Notes: generated from the letters alone by a model not told the origin. A stretch of 38,015 nt of DNA from Candidatus Paracaedibacteraceae bacterium UBA6184 (GCA_002422845.1 DITM01000004.1:1-38015); one strand, 5' to 3'; counted from the first letter of the stretch, positions 15,048 through 23,812 are shown. A program made the numbers and translations.

Positions 15048-15157
15048 GCACTTTTTTTATGACCTTTTTAGGTCGGATAAATAGCTGTTGTTATTAAAAG
15101 CACACTTTCATAAGAGATAACGTCCAGGGAACTTCACTGGTGCAGCCGCAAGAAATC

Positions 15158-15166
15158 TGCTATAAC
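15158..15166 (+). promoter_or_regulatory. Extended -10 promoter of the acetyltransferase gene
   Basis: TGCTATAAC fits TGn-TATAAT with one mismatch; the -35 region is weak. The same TGCTATAA core occurs before ffh (19409) and csaA (31419). The ATG at 15193 lies 27 bases downstream. Confidence 0.45.
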
Positions 15167-15192
15167 TCCCTAATAAATTACGGAAATTATCT

Positions 15193-15981
15193 ATGAAACG
15201 GTCTCTTGTTTATGTGTTGCTTATTATATTTGCGTTTATGGATAAGCTACCCCCTTCGCTTGCCGAGTTGGCGGAAAAGAATCAAATTTTTTGGGACAGC
15301 CAGCAGCGCATGCCTGTCGCTATTTTAGGTAAAGACTTTTATCTAGAACGATGCGACGAGAATAACCCTGATCACAAAAAACTATTTGAAAATATTTATA
15401 CAGACCCAGAAACCATGAAATATTGGGGTGCTGGTGAGGTTCGAACTAAAGAGGAGTCATTAGCTGCGGTAAAGCGATATGCAACCCCTTGGCAATATCG
15501 CCAATTAACTGGGGGATTTGTGGTGGTTCACAAAGGACGTCCTGTCATGTTGGTGGGGGCGGGATTGTTTCAAGCCGCCGGAGTTAGCGAATTTTATATC
15601 ATGGCAGATCCATCGGCACGTGGGAAAGGCTTGGCGACTGAGGTAATGAAGACGTTATATCGATGGTGTGTTTTCTTGCAAGAATCAAAACTTCCGGTGT
15701 TTGTGAATTATACGAGCGGAAAAAAAGCTCCGTTGGATACTGTTTTTGCAACGGCTAGCGAGGAAAATATTGCAAGCATTCGGTTGATGTTAAAAAGTGG
15801 ATTTAAACCCATTAAATCACTGCATCGCTATCGTAAAGGTTTTCCCTCCTATGCGCACATGTTTCCCGCTCCATCAGACATTAAAGGGTTGGAAGATGGG
15901 CATTTATCAATGATTTATCCAACGCGGTTTATGAAACGAAAAGCAGGCTTTGAGTTAAAAGTGAAAGAGTTAGCTGAATAG
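15193..15981 (+). CDS. GNAT acetyltransferase with a hydrophobic leader
   Basis: The acetyl-CoA binding motif A, ADPSARGKGLATEV with Arg143-Gly-x-Gly, is clear. FVVVHKGRPVMLVGAG (beta 2-3) and ENIASIRLMLKSGF (motif B) follow RimJ/RimL-type GNATs. The N-terminus, MKRSLVYVLLIIFAFMDKLP then PSLA, looks like a signal peptide or membrane anchor, which is unusual for a GNAT. GNAT enzymes normally act in the cytoplasm, where acetyl-CoA is found. If exported, the enzyme would work in the host. The ATG at 15193 is 27 bases after an extended -10. The substrate is unknown. Confidence 0.7.
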   Translation: MKRSLVYVLLIIFAFMDKLPPSLAELAEKNQIFWDSQQRMPVAILGKDFYLERCDENNPDHKKLFENIYTDPETMKYWGAGEVRTKEESLAAVKRYATPWQYRQLTGGFVVVHKGRPVMLVGAGLFQAAGVSEFYIMADPSARGKGLATEVMKTLYRWCVFLQESKLPVFVNYTSGKKAPLDTVFATASEENIASIRLMLKSGFKPIKSLHRYRKGFPSYAHMFPAPSDIKGLEDGHLSMIYPTRFMKRKAGFELKVKELAE

Positions 15982-16030
15982 ACTCCTTCGCTACGCTTCG
16001 GAGACGTTTCATTGCCCACCCAATCGAGAT

Positions 16031-16048
16031 GAAGCCCAAGTGGGCTTC
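16031..16048. terminator. Hairpin between converging genes
   Basis: GAAGCCCA - AG - TGGGCTTC is a perfect 8-pair stem between the acetyltransferase (plus) and the permease (minus). There is no T run, so it may be a weak terminator or an RNA-stabilising end. Confidence 0.45.
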
Positions 16049-16049
16049 C

Positions 16050-16949
16050 CTACGATTTCCCACCCTTTGGCTTGCTGGTCGCAAGCCTGTTAAAGAATGC
16101 AATATTATGATGTCGCATAAAAATTACGGCTAATACCAAAACGCCAGTCATTAATTTTAAATCCGTTGGGGCTAACCCCAGGCTGATGATAAATGCGGAT
16201 ATGATTTGATAGGCAATGGATCCTATGATGGGGGCGATAAGTTGTCGTAACATCGACTGTGGGGGCAATAAAACTTCTCCGATCATTAAAGACGCTAACG
16301 CCTGAACTAAAATACCAATCCCCATATTCACATCGGCAAATTCTTGATATTGCGCCATTAACGATCCGCCAATGCCGCTGAATATGCTTGCAAGGCTACC
16401 AGCAATCAGTCCAAAATTTAAGGGTGAAAATCCATACGACTTGCAGAGTATTGGGTTTTTACCCGTGGCTAAAAAGATTAACCCAGAATAGGTTTTTAAA
16501 TACCCATACAACCCAATCAGCGGGATGATGACAAAAGCACAGGCAATCACATAATTTAAACTATCGTCGGCATTTTTTAAGAATAGGCTGGGTGCATCGA
16601 ACAGGGGGAGGTTGGACGTCCCCATGATTCTTAGATAAACTGTAAACAGCATGGTTAAGATAATGATACCCGATAATAATGGATCTATGTTTAAGGTGTG
16701 GCTGATATACCGACTTAATGCCCCGATACTGCCGCATCCGATGATAACGTATAACAGGGTTAAGGGGAGTGATAACTGCAGGCTTAGGCACACTCCCGTG
16801 ATTGCAGCGCTTAAGGTAAAGGTACCTTCGGGGGTTAGGTCTGCGGTATTAAATAACCTAAATGAAATCATGATGCCTGTTGCAGGTAGCGATAGTATAA
16901 GCCCTTGCATAATCGATAGGGGGATTAACTCTAAAAATATGCTTAGCAT
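16050..16949 (-). CDS. ABC transporter permease, TrpY-type (COG4120-like)
   Basis: The membrane subunit of the importer encoded with the two genes upstream. It has about eight or nine hydrophobic segments, and the sequence (SFRLFNTADLTPEGTFTLSA, GFSPLNFGLIAGSLASIFSG) follows the COG4120 permeases that resemble branched-chain amino acid permeases. At 299 residues it is typical. Its start overlaps the ATPase end by 7 bases, showing translational coupling. In relatives this three-part system carries tryptophan or other small aromatic solutes. Confidence 0.82.
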   Translation of the reverse strand: MLSIFLELIPLSIMQGLILSLPATGIMISFRLFNTADLTPEGTFTLSAAITGVCLSLQLSLPLTLLYVIIGCGSIGALSRYISHTLNIDPLLSGIIILTMLFTVYLRIMGTSNLPLFDAPSLFLKNADDSLNYVIACAFVIIPLIGLYGYLKTYSGLIFLATGKNPILCKSYGFSPLNFGLIAGSLASIFSGIGGSLMAQYQEFADVNMGIGILVQALASLMIGEVLLPPQSMLRQLIAPIIGSIAYQIISAFIISLGLAPTDLKLMTGVLVLAVIFMRHHNIAFFNRLATSKPKGGKS

Positions 16950-17692
16950 GAAAAAACTCCAATATTTAGAAGCGTATCAATCAACTTATGATGCGTTAAG
17001 GTTGTTTTTTGGGTTGCATCAAATTCTTTTGCAACGGTGCCTTCGTGTAAAATAATGATGCGATCACCATATTGAATAGCTTCTTGAAGATTATGTGTGA
17101 TCATCACGCATGTGATGTTATGTTGAGTCACAATACTATGGGTTAATGCCATGATTCGCGTTGCTGTGTTGGGATCAAGGGCGGATGTGTGCTCATCAAG
17201 TAACAGAACCTTGGGCATCTGCTGCAACGCCATAATCAAGCTTAAGGCTTGACGTTGCCCCCCTGACAGATCAGACGCTTTTGTAGATAGGCGGTTTTCC
17301 AATCCAAGCTCACACAAACTCAACTGTTGTTTAATGTGATTAATGTCGGCTTTTCTGAACAATAGAGGAGCAAACCGCCCTCTTAATAGAGCCATTTCCA
17401 TATTCTCTTGTATCGTAAAATCTCCCACAGTTCCGTGTAAGGTATTTTGAGAAACATAGGCGATGCTGCTTGCAAGTTCCTTTGCAGATAGAGAACTCGT
17501 TGATTTCCCATCCAGGTCGATAGACCCGCTGCTATAGGGCAATTTTCCCAATATAGTGCTAAATAGTGTTGATTTTCCTGCGCCGTTCTCTCCCAGAATA
17601 TGGACGAACTCGCCGCGGTGAATCGTTAGATTTAACTGGTTTAGGATGGTTCTAGCCCCATAACCCGCGGTGATATTATTAAGTGTAAGCAT
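16943..17692 (-). CDS. ABC transporter ATP-binding protein, TrpZ-type (COG1101-like)
   Basis: The cytoplasmic ATPase that powers the importer. Walker A is GENGAGKS (about residues 35-42), the Q-loop is in AYVSQNTLHGTV, the signature is LSGGQRQALSL, Walker B is VLLLDEHTSALDP and the switch His is in VMITHNL. At 249 residues it is complete. TrpZ-type ATPases have Asp-Glu-His after Walker B, as here. Gene order is binding protein, ATPase, permease, all minus-strand and tightly packed. Confidence 0.9.
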   Translation of the reverse strand: MLTLNNITAGYGARTILNQLNLTIHRGEFVHILGENGAGKSTLFSTILGKLPYSSGSIDLDGKSTSSLSAKELASSIAYVSQNTLHGTVGDFTIQENMEMALLRGRFAPLLFRKADINHIKQQLSLCELGLENRLSTKASDLSGGQRQALSLIMALQQMPKVLLLDEHTSALDPNTATRIMALTHSIVTQHNITCVMITHNLQEAIQYGDRIIILHEGTVAKEFDATQKTTLTHHKLIDTLLNIGVFSC

Positions 17693-17694
17693 GA

Positions 17695-18648
17695 TTATTG
17701 ACCCACATAGGTGACGTTTGGATAAGGCTTAGATGGCAGGCTTATCTTAAGTCGTTTTGCAACGGTTGAACTAACGGTGCCATAATGATCATCAGTATTT
17801 GGATATAGTGGAGCAATCGAAGATATAGATTTTTCGTCCATCAACTCTTTTAAGATCTTTGCAACGGCATGACCTAAATGCATATAACTCACGGAAAAGC
17901 TACCTAACGCTTGGTGAGATGTAACAGCGGCTTCATTAAAATTAAATACCGGCACGTTTGCTCGATTAGCCTGTTGGATGATGACAGGCAGAGCAGGTTG
18001 TATCATGTTGCTGGGGCCTACATATAGGGCGTCGACAGATGATGCTGCTGCTCGAATCCGATGGGGTAAGTCTTGCAAATTATCCACGGGGATGGGCACG
18101 ATATCGATATCTTTGGCGGCTGTTTTAAATGATTCAAGTAAAGCTCGGTCATTGGCTTCGTTTTGAGCAAAGGGAATACCAATACGTTTTACGCAAGGAA
18201 GGTGATGTTTTATAAACGCTATAATTGACGCGGCATCTTGTCGGTCAGATACTCCCGTCATAGTGTCCGTTGGCGTGTTTGGGAAAGTCAGCAGCTTTGC
18301 TTCTACAGGATCGGTAATTGCTGCAAAGACAATAGGGACAGAGGTTCCCCTAAAAATAGTTTTTGCATGCTGAGTGACTGATGTTGTAAGCGTGATCAAA
18401 ATATCAGGCTTTTTAGCCTTAAACGCGGTCAACATCTTGGGAATTTGCGTCATATCAAAATTGACATGTTGAACATCAAAGATAACATCTAAGCCTAACT
18501 CTTTTGCCTTTGATTCAATACCATTGACCACGTCAATTAGACTTTTGTGAGATCCTAAGTTTGCAATAGCAACTTTAAAAGGGACGGCAAAAATTGATGT
18601 GAATGTTAGCGTAAGGCTAATTAGAACAGTTGAAAGACGACGAAACAT
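17695..18648 (-). CDS. ABC transporter substrate-binding protein, TrpX family (ABC_sub_bind)
   Basis: The periplasmic binding protein of the importer. The signal peptide MFRRLSTVLISLTLTFTSIFA ends before VPFKVAIAN. The mature protein has the two-lobed pattern of this family: IESKAKELGLDVIFDVQHVN, FAAITDPVEAKLL, GVSDRQDAASII and DALYVGPSNMI. GGAG 6 bases upstream decides the ATG at 18648; the ATG at 18660 would contain that ribosome site. Known TrpX proteins bind tryptophan, tyrosine or phenylalanine. An auxotrophic, host-associated lifestyle would explain the system. First gene of the operon. Confidence 0.87.
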   Translation of the reverse strand: MFRRLSTVLISLTLTFTSIFAVPFKVAIANLGSHKSLIDVVNGIESKAKELGLDVIFDVQHVNFDMTQIPKMLTAFKAKKPDILITLTTSVTQHAKTIFRGTSVPIVFAAITDPVEAKLLTFPNTPTDTMTGVSDRQDAASIIAFIKHHLPCVKRIGIPFAQNEANDRALLESFKTAAKDIDIVPIPVDNLQDLPHRIRAAASSVDALYVGPSNMIQPALPVIIQQANRANVPVFNFNEAAVTSHQALGSFSVSYMHLGHAVAKILKELMDEKSISSIAPLYPNTDDHYGTVSSTVAKRLKISLPSKPYPNVTYVGQ

Positions 18649-18928
18649 AATATACTCCATTAAAATTTATAACACTAAATACGACAGATGCAAAAGAGCT
18701 TGGCCATCGCCACCATCGGTTAGTATTCAATAATTTAAGAAGAGTAAGGTTCATTTGCTTTAATAAATTTAATCTTATTGAGAATATATGCCTTTAACCG
18801 TTAATGCAAGGTTAAAAAATAATTTGAAAAACCTTTGTTGTCTTCACCAATTTCCATCAATGACTCTTATTTTTTGCACGAAACCTTCTTTAGGGATATA
18901 CTCAACCAGATCTAATAAAGAGAGTGCT

Positions 18929-19264
18929 ATGGATAATCAAATGTGTTCTAAATGTGGAATGTCGAATATTTACCCGGATGGTGATTTATTTATCTGTGCT
19001 GATTGTGGGGATGAACGCTCAATTCATCAGCAAGAACAGGAATCTCAATCTGATCTTTTGATAAAAGATGCCAACGGAAATGTTTTAAAAGATGGTGATG
19101 ATGTCGTTTTGATTAAAGACCTCAAAGTGAAAGGATCGTCCATTAATTTAAAAGTTGGAACAAAGATAAAAGGTATCCGCATTGTGGGTGGTGATCATGA
19201 AGTTGATTGCAAAACAAGCAGTGGGCAATTTATGTTAAAGGCATGCTTTTTGAAAAAAGTATGA
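18929..19264 (+). CDS. PhnA/YjdM zinc-ribbon protein
   Basis: Two zinc-knuckle pairs, Cys6-x2-Cys9 and Cys23-x2-Cys26, are followed by the PhnA core IKDANGNVLKDGDDVVLIKD, then LKVKGSS and KVGTKIKGI. The end (GQFMLKACFLKKV) also matches. At 111 residues the length is right for YjdM. The ATG at 18929 has AAAGAGAG upstream; a longer in-frame reading from 18788 has no support. Despite the name, this family is not needed for phosphonate use, and its role is unclear. Stands alone. Confidence 0.9.
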   Translation: MDNQMCSKCGMSNIYPDGDLFICADCGDERSIHQQEQESQSDLLIKDANGNVLKDGDDVVLIKDLKVKGSSINLKVGTKIKGIRIVGGDHEVDCKTSSGQFMLKACFLKKV

Positions 19265-19309
19265 TCCAAGGGTGACCCTTGAACCCTTTAGGTTGGATCT
19301 AATTTACCA

Positions 19310-19380
19310 CGACACGGATTGTACGAATCGACCTAGAATGTTGCGTTTCGATTAAACTCATGGATGCAACCACACGTTGC
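19310..19380. repeat. Dispersed intergenic repeat, copy near ffh
   Basis: CGACACGG (19310), GAATCG (19325) and TGTTGCGTT (19339) occur with exactly the same spacing (15 and 14 bases) at 32882, 32897 and 32911. A GCAAC-CACAC-GTTGC hairpin ends the unit (19366-19380), in the same GGATGCAAC context as at 253-260. No coding content. Confidence 0.6.
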
Positions 19381-19408
19381 TTTTTATGTAGCATTAAGTT
19401 TTTTTATA

Positions 19409-19417
19409 TGCTATAAA
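19409..19417 (+). promoter_or_regulatory. Extended -10 promoter of ffh
   Basis: TGCTATAAA matches TGn-TATAAT with one mismatch, 61 bases before the ffh ATG. No clear -35. Confidence 0.45.
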
Positions 19418-19478
19418 GACTCAGTTTAGCGTTAGTCCGCAAGTTTTTGCGCACTGCGCTTTTTGTCTTAGGAAAAAA

Positions 19479-20825
19479 ATGTTTAGCGCTTTATCGCAAA
19501 AATTAACCAGTATTCTGGATAAATTAAAGAACCGCGGATCTTTAACGGAAGATGACGTTAAAGGTGCTATGCGTGAGGTTCGTATTGCGTTATTAGAAGC
19601 AGACGTTGCATTGCCAGTGGTTCGTGATTTTATTGCAAAAGCCACAGAAAAAGCCATTGGTCAAGATGTCTTGAAAAGCATCACTCCTGGACAAATGGTT
19701 GTTAAGATCGTCCATGATACATTGGTTGATGTGTTGGGTGAGGCTCAAGAGCTAAAACTGACGCACATTCCAACGGTCATCTTAATGGCGGGATTACAAG
19801 GCTCTGGAAAGACGACATTTTCAGGTAAGCTTGCGATGTACCTGCAAAAACGATTTTCTAACAAAAAAATACTCATGGAATCCTTGGACGTGTATCGTCC
19901 AGCTGCGCGTGAGCAGTTAAAGATTTTGGCAGGGCAAGTAGGCGTAACCTATGCGGGGTATGATTCAGATAAACCTGTACAGATTGCGGAACAGGCCTTG
20001 TCCAAAGCTAAAAAAGAAGGATACGACGTTTTAATTCTGGATACTGCCGGTCGATTACAAATTGACGATGTGCTGATGCAAGAATTAGAAGTCGTTGTAA
20101 AAAAGACTTCACCACATGAAGTTTTATTTGTGGCGGACAGCTTAATTGGTCAAGAAGCTTATACTGTTGCCGAAACATTTAAACAACGCATCCCTCTGAC
20201 AGGTGTCGTATTGACACGTGTTGATGGTGATGGGCGGGGTGGTGCAGCATTGTCCATCCGCAGCGTTACAGGATGTCCTATTCGCTTTTTAAGCGTGGGT
20301 GAAAAATTACATGAATTAGAATTATTCGACCCCAACCGAATTGCAGATCGCATTTTAGGGATGGGGGATATCGTTGGCTTGGTTGAACGTGTGACTGAAA
20401 CGTTGGATCAAGAGGAATCAGAAGCTCTTGCAAAACGTATGCAAAAAGGGTTATTTGATTTAAACGATTTCGAAAAACAGTTGTCGAATATGTTAAAGAT
20501 GGGCGGTTTTGGGGGCATTATGAATATGCTGCCAGGAATGTCCAAACTGAAAGACAAAATTGACGAGACCAAGATCGATGAAAAAGTGATTCATCGCCAG
20601 ATCGCGGTTATTCGCTCGATGACGCAAAAAGAACGGAAGAGCCCTAAATTACTGAATGCATCGCGCAAGCGTCGAATTGCATTGGGATCTGGGGTTGAAG
20701 TTCAAGATGTGAATCGCCTTTTGAAACAGCATCAAGATATGGAAACCATCATGAAACGGATGAAAAAACTGGGCATGAGTGGTTTGATGAAAGCTGGATT
20801 AAAAGGTTTGTTTAATATGAAGTAA
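19479..20825 (+). CDS. ffh: Signal recognition particle protein Ffh (SRP54)
   Basis: The SRP GTPase delivers nascent membrane proteins to FtsY. The N domain covers residues 1-90. The G domain has GLQGSGKTTF (about 105-114), DTAGRLQ and TRVDGDGRGGAALS. The methionine-rich M domain follows, with the flexible GGFGGIMNMLPGMSKL and the RNA-binding SRKRRIALGSG. At 448 residues it is complete. It leads the ffh-rpsP-rimM-trmD-rplS run typical of alphaproteobacteria. The SRP RNA was not found in this window. Confidence 0.97.
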   Translation: MFSALSQKLTSILDKLKNRGSLTEDDVKGAMREVRIALLEADVALPVVRDFIAKATEKAIGQDVLKSITPGQMVVKIVHDTLVDVLGEAQELKLTHIPTVILMAGLQGSGKTTFSGKLAMYLQKRFSNKKILMESLDVYRPAAREQLKILAGQVGVTYAGYDSDKPVQIAEQALSKAKKEGYDVLILDTAGRLQIDDVLMQELEVVVKKTSPHEVLFVADSLIGQEAYTVAETFKQRIPLTGVVLTRVDGDGRGGAALSIRSVTGCPIRFLSVGEKLHELELFDPNRIADRILGMGDIVGLVERVTETLDQEESEALAKRMQKGLFDLNDFEKQLSNMLKMGGFGGIMNMLPGMSKLKDKIDETKIDEKVIHRQIAVIRSMTQKERKSPKLLNASRKRRIALGSGVEVQDVNRLLKQHQDMETIMKRMKKLGMSGLMKAGLKGLFNMK

Positions 20826-20840
20826 GAAAGGTAAGAACTG

Positions 20841-21242
20841 ATGGCATTACGTATTCGTTTAGCCCGTGCTGGTGCAAAAAAGCGCCCGTACTACCGTATT
20901 GTTGTTGCGGAAGCAACATCTCCACGCGATGGTCGTTTTGTGGAAAAAGTTGGAACATACAATCCAATGTTACCCAGAGAACATGCAGACCGTATTCGTT
21001 TAGTTGAAGATCGCATTAAGTACTGGTTGTCTGTGGGTGCTCAACCTACTGATCGCGTTGAATTATTTTTAGCAAATGCAAATTTAATTGCGCCAATTGT
21101 TCGTCCAGAACAAACTAAACAATCTTTGCCACGTGCAAAAGCTCAAGAGCGTATGAAGATGGAAGCTGAAGCAAAAGCAAAGGCTGAAGCACCTGCTCCA
21201 GCAGTAGAAGAAGCTCCAGCTACAGAACCTGCTGCGGAATAG
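20841..21242 (+). CDS. rpsP: 30S ribosomal protein S16
   Basis: A structural protein of the 30S body. The N-terminal 80 residues are the conserved S16 core (IRLARAGAKKRPYYRIVVAE, DGRFVEKVGTYNP, DRIKYWLSVGAQPTDRV). The remaining 45 residues form an Ala/Glu/Lys-rich tail (KAKAEAPAPAVEEAP), a common alphaproteobacterial extension. GAAAGG precedes the ATG, 15 bases after ffh. Confidence 0.97.
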   Translation: MALRIRLARAGAKKRPYYRIVVAEATSPRDGRFVEKVGTYNPMLPREHADRIRLVEDRIKYWLSVGAQPTDRVELFLANANLIAPIVRPEQTKQSLPRAKAQERMKMEAEAKAKAEAPAPAVEEAPATEPAAE

Positions 21243-21258
21243 TTAAAGGATGGGTGTG

Positions 21259-21795
21259 ATGACTGCTGCAACAGATAAACTTTGTGTTGGAATGATTACC
21301 AAAGCTCATGGCATTAAAGGCTATGTGTGTGTGCACAGTTATTGCGAAAATCCATCAGACATTTTTGACTATCAACCGTTAACGAATGTTGCAGGGACTC
21401 AGCAATATAAGCTGAAATCCGTTGGAACAGTTCGTGGAATGTTTGTGGCAAGTGTGAATGGTATTGCTGACCGTAATGACGCTGAAATGCTGGCTAAAAC
21501 CGAACTGTATATTAACAGAGATCAACTACCTGATGTTGATGAAGATGATACATTTTATGTGTCAGATTTAGCAGGGCTTACTGTTGTGTCGGAAACGACC
21601 GCAGTCTTGGGTAAAATTGTCGCTGTTGAAAATTTCGGTGCAGGCGACATATTAGAGTGCAAATCTGATGATTATAAGACCTTCATGATCCCCTTTACGG
21701 ATGACGCTATTGTCACCGTGGATTTGGAAAATGACCGCGTCGTAATCTCTAATATGGCGGAATCGTTTATTCGTGATGAAGGTGACTCTGAATGA
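21259..21795 (+). CDS. rimM: Ribosome maturation factor RimM
   Basis: It assists maturation of the 30S head and binds S19. The N-terminal RimM domain begins VGMITKAHGIKGYVCVHSY. The PRC-barrel domain follows from about residue 95 (FYVSDLAGLTVV, LGKIVAVENFGAGDILE). AAGGA at 21245-21249 is 9 bases from the ATG at 21259 but touches the alternative ATG at 21250, so 21259 is chosen. Its end overlaps trmD by 4 bases (ATGA). Confidence 0.94.
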   Translation: MTAATDKLCVGMITKAHGIKGYVCVHSYCENPSDIFDYQPLTNVAGTQQYKLKSVGTVRGMFVASVNGIADRNDAEMLAKTELYINRDQLPDVDEDDTFYVSDLAGLTVVSETTAVLGKIVAVENFGAGDILECKSDDYKTFMIPFTDDAIVTVDLENDRVVISNMAESFIRDEGDSE

Positions 21796-22505
21796 GTTGG
21801 CCTATTCACGTATTGACGATTTTCCCAGAAATGTTTCCAGGACCTCTTAGCACGTCGCTAATTGGAAAAGCCTTGGATGCTGAAAAATGGACATGCAATT
21901 CAGTGAACCTACGCGACTATGCCCAGGATAAACATCATTCAGTAGATGATGAACCCTTTGGTGGTGGCGCGGGTATGTTAATGCGGGCAGATGTGATTGG
22001 CAGAGCTATGGATGTGGCACTTTCAAAGGCGGGACCTAAGGTATCTAAAGTATATCTTAGCCCAAAAGGAAAGCCGTTTACACAAGCAAAAGCACAAGAA
22101 CTATCCAGCAATGCACAAGGCATGATAATGCTGTGTGGGCGATTTGAGGGGATTGATCAACGTGTGATTGATCATTATGAGTTTGATGAAGTCAGTATCG
22201 GTGATTTCGTAATGACAGGCGGAGAAATGGCGGCTTATTGTATCATTGATGCATGTGTGCGCTTACTACCCGAAGTCGTTGGAAAACCCGAATCTTTGGA
22301 AGAAGAAAGCTTTTCATCAGGATTGTTAGAATATCCTCAATATACACGTCCGCAAGAATGGAATGGATTGGCAGTGCCGGACGTTTTATTATCAGGTCAT
22401 CATGCAAACATTCGCAAATGGCGGTTGCAACAGGCAGAGCAGCTTACACAAGAACGACGCCCAGATTTATGGGCAAAGTATGTTAATGAAAGGAAACTAT
22501 CATGA
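21792..22505 (+). CDS. trmD: tRNA (guanine37-N1)-methyltransferase
   Basis: It makes m1G37, which prevents frameshifting. The knotted SPOUT fold is recognisable from YLSPKGKPFTQAKAQEL, LCGRFEGIDQRVI and SIGDFVMTGGEMAA. The N-terminal LTIFPEMFPGPLSTSLIGKA and the HHSVDDEPFGGGAGM loop are characteristic. At 237 residues it is complete. Overlaps rimM and rplS by 4 bases each, so all three are translationally coupled. Confidence 0.97.
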   Translation: MSWPIHVLTIFPEMFPGPLSTSLIGKALDAEKWTCNSVNLRDYAQDKHHSVDDEPFGGGAGMLMRADVIGRAMDVALSKAGPKVSKVYLSPKGKPFTQAKAQELSSNAQGMIMLCGRFEGIDQRVIDHYEFDEVSIGDFVMTGGEMAAYCIIDACVRLLPEVVGKPESLEEESFSSGLLEYPQYTRPQEWNGLAVPDVLLSGHHANIRKWRLQQAEQLTQERRPDLWAKYVNERKLS

Positions 22506-22918
22506 ATATTTTGCAACAATTTGAAAAAGATCAAATTTTAAAATTGCAATCAGCCAACAAGATTCCAGACTTTCGTCCAGGCGACACTTTAAAAGTCATG
22601 GTAAAAGTAAAAGAAGGAACACGTGAACGTATGCAGGCCTTTGAAGGTGCATGTATTGCTCGTCGCAATCGTGCAATGGGCTCTTCATTCACAGTACGTA
22701 AAATTTCTTATGGTGAAGGTGTTGAACGTGTATTCCCATTGTTCTCTCCAAACATTCAAATCGAAGTTATGCGTCGTGGTGATGTACGTCGTGCGAAATT
22801 GTATTACTTACGCGATCGTCGTGGTAAATCAGCTCGTATTAAAGAAAAAGCAATTTGGGCTCAACGCAAAGATGCAGCTAAAGAAGCTGCAAAAATTGCT
22901 GCAGCTCAAGCTCAATAA
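22502..22918 (+). CDS. rplS: 50S ribosomal protein L19
   Basis: Located at the 30S-50S interface. The core matches L19 throughout: DFRPGDTLKVMVKVKEGTRE, FEGACIARRNRAMGSSFTVR, GEGVERVFPLFSPNI and RRGDVRRAKLYYLRDRRGKSARI. A short Ala/Lys/Gln tail extends it to 138 residues. Last gene of the ffh cluster; the 22-base tandem repeat follows. Confidence 0.97.
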   Translation: MNILQQFEKDQILKLQSANKIPDFRPGDTLKVMVKVKEGTRERMQAFEGACIARRNRAMGSSFTVRKISYGEGVERVFPLFSPNIQIEVMRRGDVRRAKLYYLRDRRGKSARIKEKAIWAQRKDAAKEAAKIAAAQAQ

Positions 22919-22932
22919 CTATAAATATTCCA

Positions 22933-22987
22933 TTAGGGCGTATGATCATTTGATTTAGGGCGTATGATCATTTGATTAACGCCCTAA
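22933..22987. repeat. 22-base tandem duplication with an inverted end
   Basis: TTAGGGCGTATGATCATTTGAT occurs twice head to tail (22933-22954 and 22955-22976), followed by ACGCCCTAA (22979-22987). The last element can pair with TTAGGGCGT of either copy, giving two alternative 9-pair hairpins between rplS and infA. There is no T run. It may be an RNA end, an attenuator or a recent duplication. Confidence 0.6.
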
Positions 22988-23014
22988 GGATTTAATTGGA
23001 GACGATAGTAAAAT

Positions 23015-23233
23015 ATGGCAAAAGAAGATCATATCGAATTTAACGGAACAGTAGAAGAAATGCTTCCAAACTTAATGTTCCGAGTCAAACTTGAAAATGG
23101 ACATACGGTGTTAGCACGTCTATCAGGCCGTATGCAAAAGAACCGTATTCGCGTTTTAGAAGGCGATAAAGTAACGGTTAAAATGACCCCTTATGACCTA
23201 ACAAAAGGTCTGATCAGTTACCGGTTTAAATAA
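23015..23233 (+). CDS. infA: Translation initiation factor IF-1
   Basis: It occupies the A site during initiation. The 72-residue OB fold matches the family: EFNGTVEEMLPNLMFRVKL, RMQKNRIRVLEGDKVTVKM, TPYDLTKGLISYRFK. The TTGGAGA ribosome site lies shortly before the ATG. maf follows 3 bases after the stop, as in many alphaproteobacteria. Confidence 0.97.
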   Translation: MAKEDHIEFNGTVEEMLPNLMFRVKLENGHTVLARLSGRMQKNRIRVLEGDKVTVKMTPYDLTKGLISYRFK

Positions 23234-23236
23234 ATC

Positions 23237-23812
23237 GTGACAATTCCTATAATCCTTGCGTCCAGTTCTGAACGGCGCAAGCAAGTGCTGTCGCTGATTG
23301 GCGTCACAGTTGATCAATACGTTTCGCCAAATGTGGATGAAACGCCTTTGAAAGATGAACTGCCACGTCAATTAGCCTTGCGGTTAGCAAAGGAAAAAGC
23401 GCTTGCAGCTGCATCTGAATATCCTAATCATATCATCATTTCCGCTGATAACGTTGTTGCAGTGGGTCGACGTATTTTGGATAAAGCCGAAACTAATGAC
23501 GATGTTAAGCGGTATTTAACATTGTTATCAGGTCGCAAAAATACGGTTTATACAGCCGTTGCGATATGTCATCCCTCTGGAAAAATCAGCATAAAATTAG
23601 TTGAAAGCGACGTTAGATTCAAACGATTAACTTCCCAAGAAATTGAATCTTACATTCAAACAGGTGAGGGGATCGGCAAGGCAGGTGGTTATGCCATCCA
23701 AGGCATCGCCAGCAAATATATCAAAACGATCCAGGGATCCTATCATGCGGTGATGGGGTTACCAGTGCATGAGGTTTACCAAGTGCTAAGCGGTTGGGGA
23801 AATATTAATTAG
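23237..23812 (+). CDS. maf: Maf-family nucleotide pyrophosphatase
   Basis: Maf proteins hydrolyse non-canonical or modified nucleoside triphosphates (house cleaning). Signatures are ILASSSERRKQVL at the N-terminus, SADNVVAVG, and GEGIGKAGGYAIQG near residue 150. It starts with GTG at 23237 directly after infA, with no nearby ATG in frame, so it is probably coupled to infA. At 191 residues it is normal. The exact subfamily (dTTP/UTP or m7GTP) was not resolved. Confidence 0.92.
   Translation: MTIPIILASSSERRKQVLSLIGVTVDQYVSPNVDETPLKDELPRQLALRLAKEKALAAASEYPNHIIISADNVVAVGRRILDKAETNDDVKRYLTLLSGRKNTVYTAVAICHPSGKISIKLVESDVRFKRLTSQEIESYIQTGEGIGKAGGYAIQGIASKYIKTIQGSYHAVMGLPVHEVYQVLSGWGNIN

Noticed and set aside
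15060..15160. Possible SRP or other small RNA before the acetyltransferase
   Set aside because: Only two weak hairpins (CCAG/CTGG and GCAG/CTGC) are present, and the SRP GGAAG/AGCAG loop is missing.
19267..19281. CAAGGG-TGA-CCCTTG as a terminator after phnA
   Set aside because: The stem has six pairs but no T run follows; it may belong to the intergenic repeat.
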